Assembly: GCF_011764545.1 (NCBI RefSeq)
Contig: NZ_AP022870.1
Location: 1,100,001 to 1,164,000 of the forward strand
DNA: 64,000 nucleotides
Source of the DNA: Phytohabitans flavus
Lineage (GTDB): Bacteria; Actinomycetota; Actinomycetes; Mycobacteriales; Micromonosporaceae
Direction: 5' to 3'
In this document: positions 46,813-55,720 of the stretch, piece by piece
Position numbering within the stretch: the stretch's first letter is position 1
Layout: every line of letters begins with the position of its first letter
Program-made: the position numbers and the translations under genes
Notes under the pieces: generated by a model
The model's input: only the letters and a program-made list of their open reading frames with translations
Database searches by the model: none
What the model was told of the DNA's origin: nothing

Positions 46813-49296
46813 ATGACGCTTTCACGCTTCAACGACAAGGTCGTGCTCATCACCGGCGGAACGAACGGCATGGGCCTGGGCACGGCTCGTCGATTCCTCC
46901 ACGAGGGCGCTCAGGTGATCATCACTGGGCGCGATCAGTCTCGCCTGGACGCCGCGGTCGACGAGCTCAGCGGCGGCGACCGCCTGCTCGCCGTGCGCGG
47001 CGACGCCGGAAGCTTGCCGGACCTCGACGCGTTGATGGCGGCAATTCATGACCGCTTTGGACGGCTGGACGTAGTGTTCGCGAACGCCGGTGTCGGTTCC
47101 TTCCTGCCGACCTCCGAGGTAACGGAGAAGGAGTTCGACCGCGTCGTCGACATCAACTTCAAGGGCGTGTACTTCACCCTCCAAAAATCGCTCTCCCTCG
47201 TACGCGACGGCGGCTCGATTGTCATCAACGCCTCGTGGACCATGTACCGCGGGCGCGGGGTGAACTCGCTCTACTCGGCGACGAAGGCCGCCGTGCACAA
47301 CCTGGCGCGCACGCTCGCGTCCGACCTCGCGCCCCGGAAGATCCGGGTCAACTCGGTGAGCCCCGGCTACATCATCACCGGGATGTTCGACGCCATCCCG
47401 CCGAAGGACTACCCCCGCTACATCGCCGAGGTGGCTGCTGATCGGCTCGGTGTGCCCGACGACGTGGCCGGTGCCGTCGTGTTCCTCGCGTCCGAGGACG
47501 CAGGCTACATAAACGGGCAGGATCTCATCGTCGACGGCGGCCTGGTCACGGTGTATCCCCAGAAGCCTGAGCGTCTCCAGATCATGCAAACGCCGAAGGG
47601 AGAGCAAATGAGCGGGGCCTCAGTCGAGTACGACGTCGCGGTCGCAATGCGAGACGGCGCCGTTCTCCGCACCGACGTCTATCGTCCTCAGGGGGACGGG
47701 CCGTGGCCCGTACTCGTTGTGCGAGGGCCGTACAACAAGAAGAACCCTGTGCTTCGCAACTTGATTCAGCCGCTCGCCGCCACCGACCGGGGCTACATGG
47801 TCGTGATACAGGACACGAGATCGCGCTTCGCGTCAGAGGGCGGAGCGTGGCGGCCATGGGCCGGCGAGGGCCGAGACGGGGCGGACACGATCGAATGGGC
47901 CGCACGCCTGCCCGATTCCACGGGGAAGGTAGCGATTCTGGGCCCGAGCTACCAGGGGAACACCACCTGGATGGCGGCGATCGAGAACCCGAACGGCCTC
48001 GTGGCCATCGCCCCGACCATCACCTGGGCCGATCCGTGGGACGGGCTGTTCGGTCGGGGAGGCGCGATCGAGCTGGGGATCTCCCTGCCCTGGTCGCTCG
48101 GTCAGGGAGTTGATGTCCTCGTGCGGCGGCTGCGGGACGAGCCGCAGGAGCTGGGGCCGGCCGTAGGCCGCCTCTTCTCCGACTTCGACGGACTTGCGAC
48201 CGGCGTGTATGCGGAGCTGCCCGCAGGCCGCCACCCGGCCTTCCAAAGGCACCAGATTCCCGACCTGGGTTACGAGGCGGCGACGGCGGACCCGTCGGTC
48301 GCGGACTCATGCACCGTGCGTGGACGTCACCACCTTGTCAAGGTGCCGAGCTTCAACACAGCAGGGTGGTTCGACATCTTCCTCCAGGGCAGCCTCGACA
48401 ACTTCGTTGCGGCGTCACAGACGCAGCCCGCGCAGCTCATCGTCGGTCCCTGGAGCCATGCGGCCGAACCGCACGGGGCGCAGGTGCAGGGCGAGGTGAA
48501 CTTCGGCTTTGGGGCAGGTATGCCCCTGATCGATCTGCGTCAGTCCTGGCACGACATGCAGCTCGACTGGCTTGACCGGTGGATGCGGCCGGAGAACGAC
48601 GCGAACGCCGGCGACGTCGGGGCGAAGGTCAAGCTCTTCGTGATGGGCATCAACCAATGGCGCGACGAGGACGAGTGGCCCCTGAGCCGGGCGGTCGACA
48701 CCTCGCTGTACTTCAGTGAAGGTGGTCAGCTCAGCTCGGCCCCGGACCCGGAACCATCGTCGGCGAGCTTCGACTACGACCCGATGAATCCAGTGCCCAC
48801 ACTGGGCGGCGCGCTGCTCATGTCCCCGGAGTACCCCGCCGGTGTCTTCGATCAGGCCAAGATCGAGGGTCGTGACGACGTTCTCACGTACACATCGGCG
48901 CCCCTTGAGGAGGACCTCGAGGTCACCGGCCGTGTCCGTGCGCGGCTCCACGCGGCAACTGACGGGCCTTCGACCGACTGGGTGGTGCGGCTGTGTTACG
49001 TCGACCCCGGCGGTGTCTCGAGAAACGTCACCGACGGCATCCTGCGCGTTTCGGCGGCATCCGACCAGGTGACCGAGTACGAGGTAGATCTCTGGTCGAC
49101 GAGCATGGTCTTCCGCGCCGGGCATCGAGTTCGGGTTCAGGTAACGTCGAGCTGTTTTCCCCGCTGGGACCGAAACCTCAACACCGGGGAGTCGACCGCG
49201 ACGGCGACGAGGCCGCGAGTCGCACACCAGACCATCCACCATGGCGTCTTTTCACCGTCGCAGATCATCCTCCCGGTGGTACCGCAGAGGGTTTGA
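46813..49296 (+). CDS. SDR fused in frame to a CocE/NonD-type hydrolase
   Basis: Residues 1-250 are a complete SDR: TGGTNGMGLG, NAGVG, INASW and YSATK, ending VDGGLVTVYPQ. Residues 265-827 are an X-Pro dipeptidyl-peptidase-like (CocE/NonD) hydrolase with the nucleophile elbow GPSYQGNTTW, a GPWSHAAEP His region and a C-terminal jelly-roll domain. CocE relatives cleave esters or acyl groups. The second part has its own ribosome site (AAGGGAG) before ATG 47608. Adding one C to CCCC at 47557-47560 would end the SDR at TGA 47568-47570 as YPPEA. So this is either a two-domain fusion or two coupled genes joined by a missed base. Confidence 0.8.
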   Translation: MTLSRFNDKVVLITGGTNGMGLGTARRFLHEGAQVIITGRDQSRLDAAVDELSGGDRLLAVRGDAGSLPDLDALMAAIHDRFGRLDVVFANAGVGSFLPTSEVTEKEFDRVVDINFKGVYFTLQKSLSLVRDGGSIVINASWTMYRGRGVNSLYSATKAAVHNLARTLASDLAPRKIRVNSVSPGYIITGMFDAIPPKDYPRYIAEVAADRLGVPDDVAGAVVFLASEDAGYINGQDLIVDGGLVTVYPQKPERLQIMQTPKGEQMSGASVEYDVAVAMRDGAVLRTDVYRPQGDGPWPVLVVRGPYNKKNPVLRNLIQPLAATDRGYMVVIQDTRSRFASEGGAWRPWAGEGRDGADTIEWAARLPDSTGKVAILGPSYQGNTTWMAAIENPNGLVAIAPTITWADPWDGLFGRGGAIELGISLPWSLGQGVDVLVRRLRDEPQELGPAVGRLFSDFDGLATGVYAELPAGRHPAFQRHQIPDLGYEAATADPSVADSCTVRGRHHLVKVPSFNTAGWFDIFLQGSLDNFVAASQTQPAQLIVGPWSHAAEPHGAQVQGEVNFGFGAGMPLIDLRQSWHDMQLDWLDRWMRPENDANAGDVGAKVKLFVMGINQWRDEDEWPLSRAVDTSLYFSEGGQLSSAPDPEPSSASFDYDPMNPVPTLGGALLMSPEYPAGVFDQAKIEGRDDVLTYTSAPLEEDLEVTGRVRARLHAATDGPSTDWVVRLCYVDPGGVSRNVTDGILRVSAASDQVTEYEVDLWSTSMVFRAGHRVRVQVTSSCFPRWDRNLNTGESTATATRPRVAHQTIHHGVFSPSQIILPVVPQRV

Positions 49297-49555
49297 CCAA
49301 CCGAATGCGCTTCAGCGCGCTCGAAAGCCGAAATGGACGGCGAGCCGCCTCAAGCTGATGCGGAAGCTGGCTGGACCGTCGGGCCCGCCGGCGGCGGAAA
49401 TCGTGAGCCCCCGGCAGCGAAGACGGCAGCACACGCGACTACGACATCTCCCCGACAGGGGAACCGCGCCCGGCCGAAGCAGGGCCGGCGCCGTTGTGAC
49501 CGGGGTAACAATCGAGTCGAGAACCCGCGTCCCGGGCCAGGTCGTCTAGCCGGGT
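49297..49555. other. Intergenic DNA before the sigma-factor operon
   Basis: This presumably contains the promoter of the ECF sigma operon. No convincing -35/-10 pair or terminator could be assigned. Confidence 0.4.
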
Positions 49556-50104
49556 GTGAAACGGGACCCGGCGACCGCCAGCGAGGAAGACCTCGTGCGG
49601 CGTGTCGCCCGCGGCGACACAGCGGCGTTCGATGAGTTCTACCGGCGTACCGCCGCGTGGCTCACCGTGCGGCTGCGGCGGCGCTGCGCCGACGACGACA
49701 TCGTCGCCGACGTGCTCCAGGAGACCTACCTGTCGGTGTGGCGAGCGGCCCACACCTACTCGGGAGCGGCGGTGGGCGGCAGCGCGGTCGGCTGGCTGTG
49801 GACCATCGCCGCGCGGCGCCTGGTCGACGCGTTCCGCCGCCGCGCCCGTACCGCGGCGATCCCCGACGCCGCCGCCGAGCCGCTTGTCACGTCTTCGGCC
49901 GAGGACGTCGTGCTGGCGGGCGATGTCGGCGGCGAGCTCGGCGTCGCCCTGGCCGAACTCGCGCCCGAACTGCGCCAGGTGATCACGGCGATGGCGATCG
50001 ACGGCATGACGGTCCAGGAGACCGCCTCCGCGCTGGGACTGCCCGAGGGGACCGTGAAGACCCGCGCCCGCCGGGCTCGGATCGCGTTGAGAAAGGCACT
50101 GTGA
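49556..50104 (+). CDS. ECF-type RNA polymerase sigma factor
   Basis: The 182-residue product starts at GTG 49556. Region 2 (FDEFYRRTAAWLTVRLRRRC, DVLQETYLSVWRAAHTY, WLWTIAARRLVDAFRRRART) and region 4 (LAPELRQVITAMAIDGMTVQ, LGLPEGTVKTRARRARIALR) are typical of ECF sigma factors. Its stop overlaps the start of the anti-sigma gene, and an ABC transporter follows, so it probably drives its own operon and is held by that anti-sigma factor. Confidence 0.93.
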   Translation: MKRDPATASEEDLVRRVARGDTAAFDEFYRRTAAWLTVRLRRRCADDDIVADVLQETYLSVWRAAHTYSGAAVGGSAVGWLWTIAARRLVDAFRRRARTAAIPDAAAEPLVTSSAEDVVLAGDVGGELGVALAELAPELRQVITAMAIDGMTVQETASALGLPEGTVKTRARRARIALRKAL

Positions 50105-50994
50105 TGGTGGCACGACGGGCGCCGCGGCCGGCAAACCAACCTGGCGGGCACGCCACGGAGGAACAGCTGAGCCGGTACGTGACCGACGCTTCGGCGCAGC
50201 TGATGTGGATCGAAGTACATCTGGATCGTTGTGCGCCGTGCCGGGCGCGACTGTCGACGCTTGTCCACGAGCGGGACCCCGGCACCGCGGGCCTGATCAA
50301 CCGTGTGGGGGAGCGGCTCGCGGCGCAGGTCGCCGCCGAAGCGCCGCCGGCGGCACGCCGGAGGTCCGTGGGCTGGGCGGCTCGGTGGGCCGCGCCGAGC
50401 GCGCTGCCATGGCTCGCGATGAGCGTACTCACCATTGTGATCAGCTTCGGCTTCGACCTGCTCGCGCGGCGGTCCGGTGCCGCGAACCCACCGCTGTTGC
50501 TCCTACTCGCGCCCGTGGCGCCGTTGCTTGCGGTAGCGGCGAGCTGGGGGCCGCAGGTCGATCCGGTACACGAACTGGTGGCGACCTCCCCGCGCGCCGG
50601 CCTGGCGATGGTCCTGCAGCGGACGACCGCGATGCTGGCCGTGGTCCTACCGCTGCTGCTCGTGCTCGGCGCGGTCACCGGCACCTCACCGGCCCGCTGG
50701 CTGCTGCCCTGCGTGGCCTTCACCACCCTGACTCTGGCGCTGGGCAGCGCCGTGGGCCTGCCGGCCGCCGCGGGCGTGCTCGGCGGCGGCTGGCTGGTGC
50801 TGGCCGTCATCCCCGCCGTGGTGACCGAGCGCATGCCGCCGCCGATGGCCCACCGTGCCATGCCCCTGTGGGCGCTCGTCACCGTGCTGGCCGCCGCCGT
50901 CGTCGTACTGCGCCGGCAGGCCTATCACACGGGCTTGGCGCCGCGGCCGCCGGAAGCGATCCAGAACACCGCTCGGTACGAGAACGAACGATGA
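50104..50994 (+). CDS. Zinc-finger anti-sigma factor, multi-span membrane protein
   Basis: ATG 50104 overlaps the sigma stop. The N-terminal part has the ZAS motif H-x3-C-x2-C (HLDRCAPC), which binds ECF sigma factors. The rest has about five to six membrane segments (LAMSVLTIVISFGFDLL, PLLLLLAPVAPLLAVAASWG, LAVVLPLLLVLGAVTG, LVLAVIPAVV, LWALVTVLAAAVVVL). It would hold the sigma factor at the membrane until a signal, probably envelope stress or a drug, releases it. Confidence 0.87.
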   Translation: MVARRAPRPANQPGGHATEEQLSRYVTDASAQLMWIEVHLDRCAPCRARLSTLVHERDPGTAGLINRVGERLAAQVAAEAPPAARRRSVGWAARWAAPSALPWLAMSVLTIVISFGFDLLARRSGAANPPLLLLLAPVAPLLAVAASWGPQVDPVHELVATSPRAGLAMVLQRTTAMLAVVLPLLLVLGAVTGTSPARWLLPCVAFTTLTLALGSAVGLPAAAGVLGGGWLVLAVIPAVVTERMPPPMAHRAMPLWALVTVLAAAVVVLRRQAYHTGLAPRPPEAIQNTARYENER

Positions 50995-51008
50995 CAGGAG
51001 GCCATTCG

Positions 51009-51806
51009 ATGAGCTTGCCGGAGCAGCCCGCGCCGGATCAGGCATGGCACATCAGCGCCAGCTCGCTGACGGTACGGTACGGACGCCGGATCGCCGTCGA
51101 CGGGTTGGACCTGACGTTCGGTGCCGGCGTGCACGGCCTGCTGGGCCCCAACGGCGCTGGTAAGACGACGCTGATGCGGGTCCTGGCGACGGCATCGCCG
51201 GCCACCGGCGGGTCGCTGCGGATCCTCGGCCGGCCGAGCGGCGACCGGCACCATCTGCGGGCGGTCCGGCGCCGCCTCGGCTACCTGCCGCAACGGTTCG
51301 GCTATTATGCGCGCTTCACGGTTCGCGAGTTCGTCGAGTACGTGGCCTGGCTGAAGGAGATGCCGGCCGCGGACATACCCGGCGCCGCGCAGCGGGTGAT
51401 CGAGCGGGTCCAGCTCGGCGACCGGGCCGGGCACCGGATGCGTACCCTCTCCGGCGGGATGGTCCAACGGGTCGGGGTGGCGCAGGCCCTGGTCAACGAC
51501 CCCGAAGTGCTGCTGCTGGACGAGCCGACCGTCGGCCTGGACCCGGAGCAGCGGGTGCACCTTCGGGCGCTGCTGCGCGACGTAGGGGCGCAGACCTGCG
51601 TGATCGTCTCTACGCACCTGGTCGAGGACATCGCCGCCGCCTGCTCCGACGTGGCCATCATCGACGAGGGGCGAGTCGCGTTCCGTGGCTCTGTCGACCA
51701 GCTCGCGGCCGCGGGAAGCCGGGAGGACTCCGGCGACAGCGCGGTCGAGCGCGGGTACACCGCATTGCTGCGGCAGCACCGCACACGGGTGGTGGCGGCA
51801 CGATGA
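51009..51806 (+). CDS. ABC transporter ATP-binding protein
   Basis: ATG 51009 has AGGAGG 7 bases upstream. The product has Walker A GPNGAGKTT, Q-loop LPQRFG, signature LSGGM, Walker B VLLLDEP and the H-loop VSTHL, all intact. It belongs to the CcmA/BcrA-like drug or peptide exporter ATPases. The permease gene overlaps its stop by four bases (ATGA, 51803-51806). The operon with sigma and anti-sigma genes points to inducible export or envelope defence. Confidence 0.93.
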   Translation: MSLPEQPAPDQAWHISASSLTVRYGRRIAVDGLDLTFGAGVHGLLGPNGAGKTTLMRVLATASPATGGSLRILGRPSGDRHHLRAVRRRLGYLPQRFGYYARFTVREFVEYVAWLKEMPAADIPGAAQRVIERVQLGDRAGHRMRTLSGGMVQRVGVAQALVNDPEVLLLDEPTVGLDPEQRVHLRALLRDVGAQTCVIVSTHLVEDIAAACSDVAIIDEGRVAFRGSVDQLAAAGSREDSGDSAVERGYTALLRQHRTRVVAAR

Positions 51807-53092
51807 CGGCGTTTCGCATCGAGTTGCGGCGCTCCAGCGCGCTGCTGCTGGCCGCTGCCACGGTCGTGGTGGGCGCGCTGCTCTTGTGGTTGCTCGCCGA
51901 CGAGTGGACCGCCCGGTGGAGCGGCTTGGCGTACCTGATGCGGGCGTTGCTCTTCGCACTTGTCCCGGTCGCGCTGGCGGCCGGGGCATGGCAGGGTGGG
52001 CGCGACCGGCGCGCGGGGGTCACCGAGCTGTTCGGCACGGTCGCGCGGCCGTACCCGCAGCGGTTGTTGCCCGTCGCGCTGGCGATGGCCGCCGGCGTGC
52101 TCGTGGCCTACGCGGCCCTCCTCGCCGGCGGGTCCGTCCAGGTCGCGCCGTACGCCAGCTACGCCGGCGGGCAGTGGCCGGTGGTCGTCGCGGTAGGCGC
52201 GGTGGCGCTCGTCGCCGCCGCCTGGCTGGGGATGGCGGTGGGCCGGTGGGTGCCGTCGGTGCTGACCCCTCCCACGCTGCTGGTCTTCAGCTTCCTGGGC
52301 CAGATGCTGAGCCGGCTCGACAACGGCGTGTTGTTGCCCGTGCTGGCCACGCCGAGCGATCTGGCCACGGTGGCGCCGGAGTTTCTGGCCGCGCAGGGCG
52401 TGTGGTTTGGCGGGCTCGCCGCGGCCGCCCTGCTGTTGGTCGCCTCGGCGACGGTCTGGGCTCGGGCACTCGCGGCCGCGGTGGCACTCGCCGCCGCTGG
52501 TGTGTCGTCAGCCGTGGCACCCGCGACCGCCTTCGTGGTCAGTACCGACGGGGCGACGCTGGTCTGTGCGGATGGCGAGCCGCGCGTGTGCGCACCCCGG
52601 ATACACGCGGCGGTCCTGCCGGCGTTGACCGAGCCGGCTCGGGAGGCGTTGCGTACGTTGGCGCCGATCCCGAACGCGCCCACCCGCGTTGTCGCCACTG
52701 ATCTGGGTTGGGCACCCGTCGCTCCACAACGGACCACCGATGTTCTCGTCGTCGATCTGCGGTTCCGGCTGAACGCCACGGGCCGGTTCGAGGCGGCGCC
52801 GGCGGGGCTGCGCACAATCCTTCTGAAGGGTGCCGGAACGCAGTCCTGTCCGGACCCGGCATGGGGATTCGAGCGGGACGTCGCCGCGGATCAGGCGGCC
52901 ACCGGCTGGGTGACCGGCCGCCCGGCGGGACCGGCCACCGACGAGTACGGCCGGCTGGGGGAGCGGACGCTGTCGGAGCTGAAGGCACTGCCGCGTCCCG
53001 AACAGCTCGCCCGGCTCGCCGCGTACCGGACCGCGAAGGTGCGGTGTGACCGCGACCCGCTGACCGCGCTCACCACGGGCGCGCCTCGATGA
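51803..53092 (+). CDS. ABC transporter permease-type membrane protein
   Basis: The 429-residue product has six membrane segments in residues 1-245 (LLLAAATVVVGALLLWLLAD, YLMRALLFALVPVALAAGAW, ALAMAAGVLVAYAALLAGGS, VVVAVGAVALVAAAWLGMAV and others) and then a long extracytoplasmic C-terminal domain of about 180 residues with four Cys. It has no recognised named family but fits a permease partner of the ATPase by coupling and topology. The next gene overlaps its end (ATGA). Confidence 0.75.
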   Translation: MTAFRIELRRSSALLLAAATVVVGALLLWLLADEWTARWSGLAYLMRALLFALVPVALAAGAWQGGRDRRAGVTELFGTVARPYPQRLLPVALAMAAGVLVAYAALLAGGSVQVAPYASYAGGQWPVVVAVGAVALVAAAWLGMAVGRWVPSVLTPPTLLVFSFLGQMLSRLDNGVLLPVLATPSDLATVAPEFLAAQGVWFGGLAAAALLLVASATVWARALAAAVALAAAGVSSAVAPATAFVVSTDGATLVCADGEPRVCAPRIHAAVLPALTEPAREALRTLAPIPNAPTRVVATDLGWAPVAPQRTTDVLVVDLRFRLNATGRFEAAPAGLRTILLKGAGTQSCPDPAWGFERDVAADQAATGWVTGRPAGPATDEYGRLGERTLSELKALPRPEQLARLAAYRTAKVRCDRDPLTALTTGAPR

Positions 53093-53700
53093 GCGGCCCG
53101 GGATGGGCCCGATGGGAGCTGCTGTACCTGCGGGCCCGTGAAGTACCGGCGGCGGCTGCTCTCCTGCCGGTGACCATGCTCGCTGTCGGGGTGCTGGCGA
53201 ACGCCAGCGCCGGCCCGTCGAGCACGGCGCCGGCCGTCGTCGGGGTTTGCGCCGCACTGCTCGGAGTGGCGTTCGTCGGCACCACGCTGGGCTCGGCGGA
53301 CGCCGTCCTGGAGCACACCGCCGCGATCAGGTGGTGGCCACGCCGGACCGTACACCTGGTGGCCGGCACGATCGCGGTGGTGCTCCTGCTCCTCGCGGTC
53401 GATCTCGCCGGTCCTTCACTGGCTACCACCGCTGAGCTCGTCCGAAACACCCTTGGCCTGATCGGCGTGACCGCGCTCTGTGCGTCGTTCACGGGATCGC
53501 GGCTGTCCTGGTGTCCCGCGGCCGCCTGGACTCTTCTGGCCGTCGTCGCGGGTCCGCGTTCGTCCGGAGCCGGACAGGTGTTGAGCTGGATGCTGCAGCC
53601 CGCCGATGCCAGGACGGCGGCCACCACCGCGGCTCTGCTGGCCGTGTCCGGTGCGGCCAGCTACATCCTGGCCGGCCCGGCAGGGCTACGGCGGGCGTGA
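53089..53700 (+). CDS. Membrane protein, last gene of the ABC operon
   Basis: The 203-residue product has about six predicted membrane segments (AAALLPVTMLAVGVLANASA, VGVCAALLGVAFVGTTLGSA, VHLVAGTIAVVLLLLAVDLA, ALLAVSGAASYILAGPAG). It overlaps the previous gene by four bases and is followed by a bidirectional terminator. It is probably a second membrane subunit of the transporter. Confidence 0.75.
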   Translation: MSGPGWARWELLYLRAREVPAAAALLPVTMLAVGVLANASAGPSSTAPAVVGVCAALLGVAFVGTTLGSADAVLEHTAAIRWWPRRTVHLVAGTIAVVLLLLAVDLAGPSLATTAELVRNTLGLIGVTALCASFTGSRLSWCPAAAWTLLAVVAGPRSSGAGQVLSWMLQPADARTAATTAALLAVSGAASYILAGPAGLRRA

Positions 53701-53716
53701 TCAGCACGCCCGCCGC

Positions 53717-53744
53717 GGCCCCAGTCGTGAGTACGACTGGGGCC
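53717..53744. terminator. Bidirectional terminator between the ABC operon and the hemerythrin gene
   Basis: GGCCCCAGTCG (53717-53727) pairs perfectly with CGACTGGGGCC (53734-53744) around a 6-base loop. It lies 16 bases after one stop and 8 bases from the opposing stop, ideal for both. Confidence 0.85.
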
Positions 53745-53752
53745 TTGCGGCG

Positions 53753-54409
53753 TCACTGCCCGAGCGCGAGCTTGACCTTGTCGTAGCGCCGCAGAAGGGG
53801 CCGGCGGAGAAGCCGTACGACGCCCGGGAAGTTCGCGGACATGTCGGCGTAGCCCGGCACCCGTTCGGGATCCACCATGAGGCCGAACACCAGGTGCGGC
53901 CCGGTCTTCGGCGCACCGTCCACAATGGCCTTGCGCAGGCGGATGATGTCGTCGTCGGGGACCTGCTGGAACAGCTCCTGCAGCACCGGCTCCTCGGCGT
54001 CGAGGTGCTTGAGGAGCACCTCCTCGATCCGCTCGGCGGAGCGCAGCCCGGCGTCGGCCGCCCTGGCACCAGCGCGCAGCGCGTCGACCGCCGCGGCGAG
54101 CTTGTCGAGCTCCTCGTCCAGGACCTCGTGTTCGGCGGTGAGGGCGTCGAGGCTGGCGACCGCCTGCGGGAAGAGGCGGCGCAACACCGGCCAGAACAGC
54201 TCGTCCTCGCTCTGGTGATGATGATGTACGAAGCCGACGAACCAGCGGCTGGTGCTGATCAGGGTCTTGGCGTCCACCGGCTTGCCGGCGGCGCGTGCGT
54301 CGTACGCGTTGGTGATGAGACCCGATCCGCGGCGCATGATCGTGTGTACGGCGATGAGCTCGTTGTACATGCGCGAGCCTTGGCTCTCCGGTGAGCTTCG
54401 AGTAGCCAT
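53753..54409 (-). CDS. Hemerythrin-domain protein
   Basis: The 218-residue product starts at ATG 54409 with AAGGAG upstream. It has the helical bundle ligands of hemerythrin HHE proteins: HTIMRRG, FVHHHHQSEDELFWPVL, EHEVLDEEL and HLDAEEPVLQELF (His/Glu/Asp sets for a di-iron site). These proteins bind oxygen or respond to nitric or oxidative stress. It is convergent with the ABC operon and divergent from the hydrolase at 54590. Confidence 0.88.
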   Translation of the reverse strand: MATRSSPESQGSRMYNELIAVHTIMRRGSGLITNAYDARAAGKPVDAKTLISTSRWFVGFVHHHHQSEDELFWPVLRRLFPQAVASLDALTAEHEVLDEELDKLAAAVDALRAGARAADAGLRSAERIEEVLLKHLDAEEPVLQELFQQVPDDDIIRLRKAIVDGAPKTGPHLVFGLMVDPERVPGYADMSANFPGVVRLLRRPLLRRYDKVKLALGQ

Positions 54410-54589
54410 GTGAGTGCTCCTTCCAGGCGACTGCTCGTCCAGAAACGAGACGACCGCCAGCGGGACCTGGTTCAACGCCCGGCACGGCGAGTGCTTGTAG
54501 ATCCGATGTCTACGGCAGCGCCACATGCTTCATGCGATCTGGACCACATGGCGGCCGTACGGCCGTTCACGGATAGGGAGGGTGGCCGG

Positions 54590-55633
54590 GTGGCTGCGGA
54601 CAGCGTGCGGTTGAGCCTTGCGGAGGGGCCGGTGGAGAACGAGCCGCCTCGGCACCGGTCCGTGCTGCGGCGCCGGTGGACACGCGTGGTCGTCGGCGTG
54701 TTGGCGGGGCTCGTCACGCTCGTGTCGGTCGCGGTGCTGGCGCTGTATCTGTGGCCACTGGAGCGCAGCGCTCTGCAGCAGGCGACGGCCACGACGCTGG
54801 ACTTCACCGCCGCGGAGGAGCAGGCCCAGCGGGCCGTGCTGGCGGACACGGCGGACGGCATGGTGACCAGGCAGTGCCGCACCCAACTGCTGTCGCACGG
54901 GAAGCGGACGGCAAAGGCGGTGTTGCTGCTTCACGGCTACCGGTCCTGCCCGAAGGCGTACGACGCGCTCGCGCAGGAGTTCTTCAAGCGTGGCTACAAC
55001 GTCTACGTCCCCAGGGAGTCACGGCACGGCCTGGTCGACGACACGGCCTCCAACGACATCAAGGCGGAGGAGCTTGTCGAGTACGCCAACGATGGCATGA
55101 ACATCGTCGCCGGTCTCGGTGTCGAAGCCGGCATCGTCGGTATCTCCGGTGGCGGCGTGCTGGCGACCTGGCTGGCGCATTACCGCGGGGACGCGGTCGC
55201 CCGGCTTCTCGTGCTCTCGCCCTTCTACCGCCCCGGGGCGAGCCGCGCGCCGGCCTTCGCGGTGCGACCGTTTACCCTGCTGTTCGGCTTCGGCCTCGTG
55301 CCGGATCGCATCACCGGTGAGAAATTCTCGTTCCGCGCCTTGGCGCAATACCAGCGGGTCGTGTTCAACTACGCCGACCGTCCACAGTGCCCGGTGCTAC
55401 GGACGGTCGCCGCCGTGGTATCGCCCAACGACGAGCTCATCGACCGGCGGGTGGCCTTCGACGTGCCCACGGCGCTCGCGCAGGTGAATCCGAAAGCCTC
55501 CATCGAAACGCGGGAGCTTCCCGCCGGCTTCGGCCTGGACCACGACATCCTCGACCCGGACGTGGTGCCGCCGGATCGCCAGCCCGATATCTACCGCCTC
55601 TACGTGGAACTCTACGAGGGCACGGCGGGCTGA
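54590..55633 (+). CDS. Membrane-anchored alpha/beta hydrolase
   Basis: GTG 54590 is chosen because GGGAGG lies 8 bases upstream; ATG 54548 or 54506 would lengthen it. A basic head and one membrane span (VVVGVLAGLVTLVSVAVLAL) precede a hydrolase domain with LLLHGYRS, the nucleophile elbow GISGGGVLA, VSPNDELID for the acid and GLDHDIL for the His region. The active domain would face the outside. The substrate is unknown; it could act on lipids or esters. Confidence 0.78.
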   Translation: MAADSVRLSLAEGPVENEPPRHRSVLRRRWTRVVVGVLAGLVTLVSVAVLALYLWPLERSALQQATATTLDFTAAEEQAQRAVLADTADGMVTRQCRTQLLSHGKRTAKAVLLLHGYRSCPKAYDALAQEFFKRGYNVYVPRESRHGLVDDTASNDIKAEELVEYANDGMNIVAGLGVEAGIVGISGGGVLATWLAHYRGDAVARLLVLSPFYRPGASRAPAFAVRPFTLLFGFGLVPDRITGEKFSFRALAQYQRVVFNYADRPQCPVLRTVAAVVSPNDELIDRRVAFDVPTALAQVNPKASIETRELPAGFGLDHDILDPDVVPPDRQPDIYRLYVELYEGTAG

Positions 55634-55720
55634 CTCTTCCATCCATCTATTTAGTTGTGACATGCTTCGGGTGTCTGACGCCCTTCCGCGCAGTCCAGAC
55701 GGAAACGCGGGAGGTATCGG

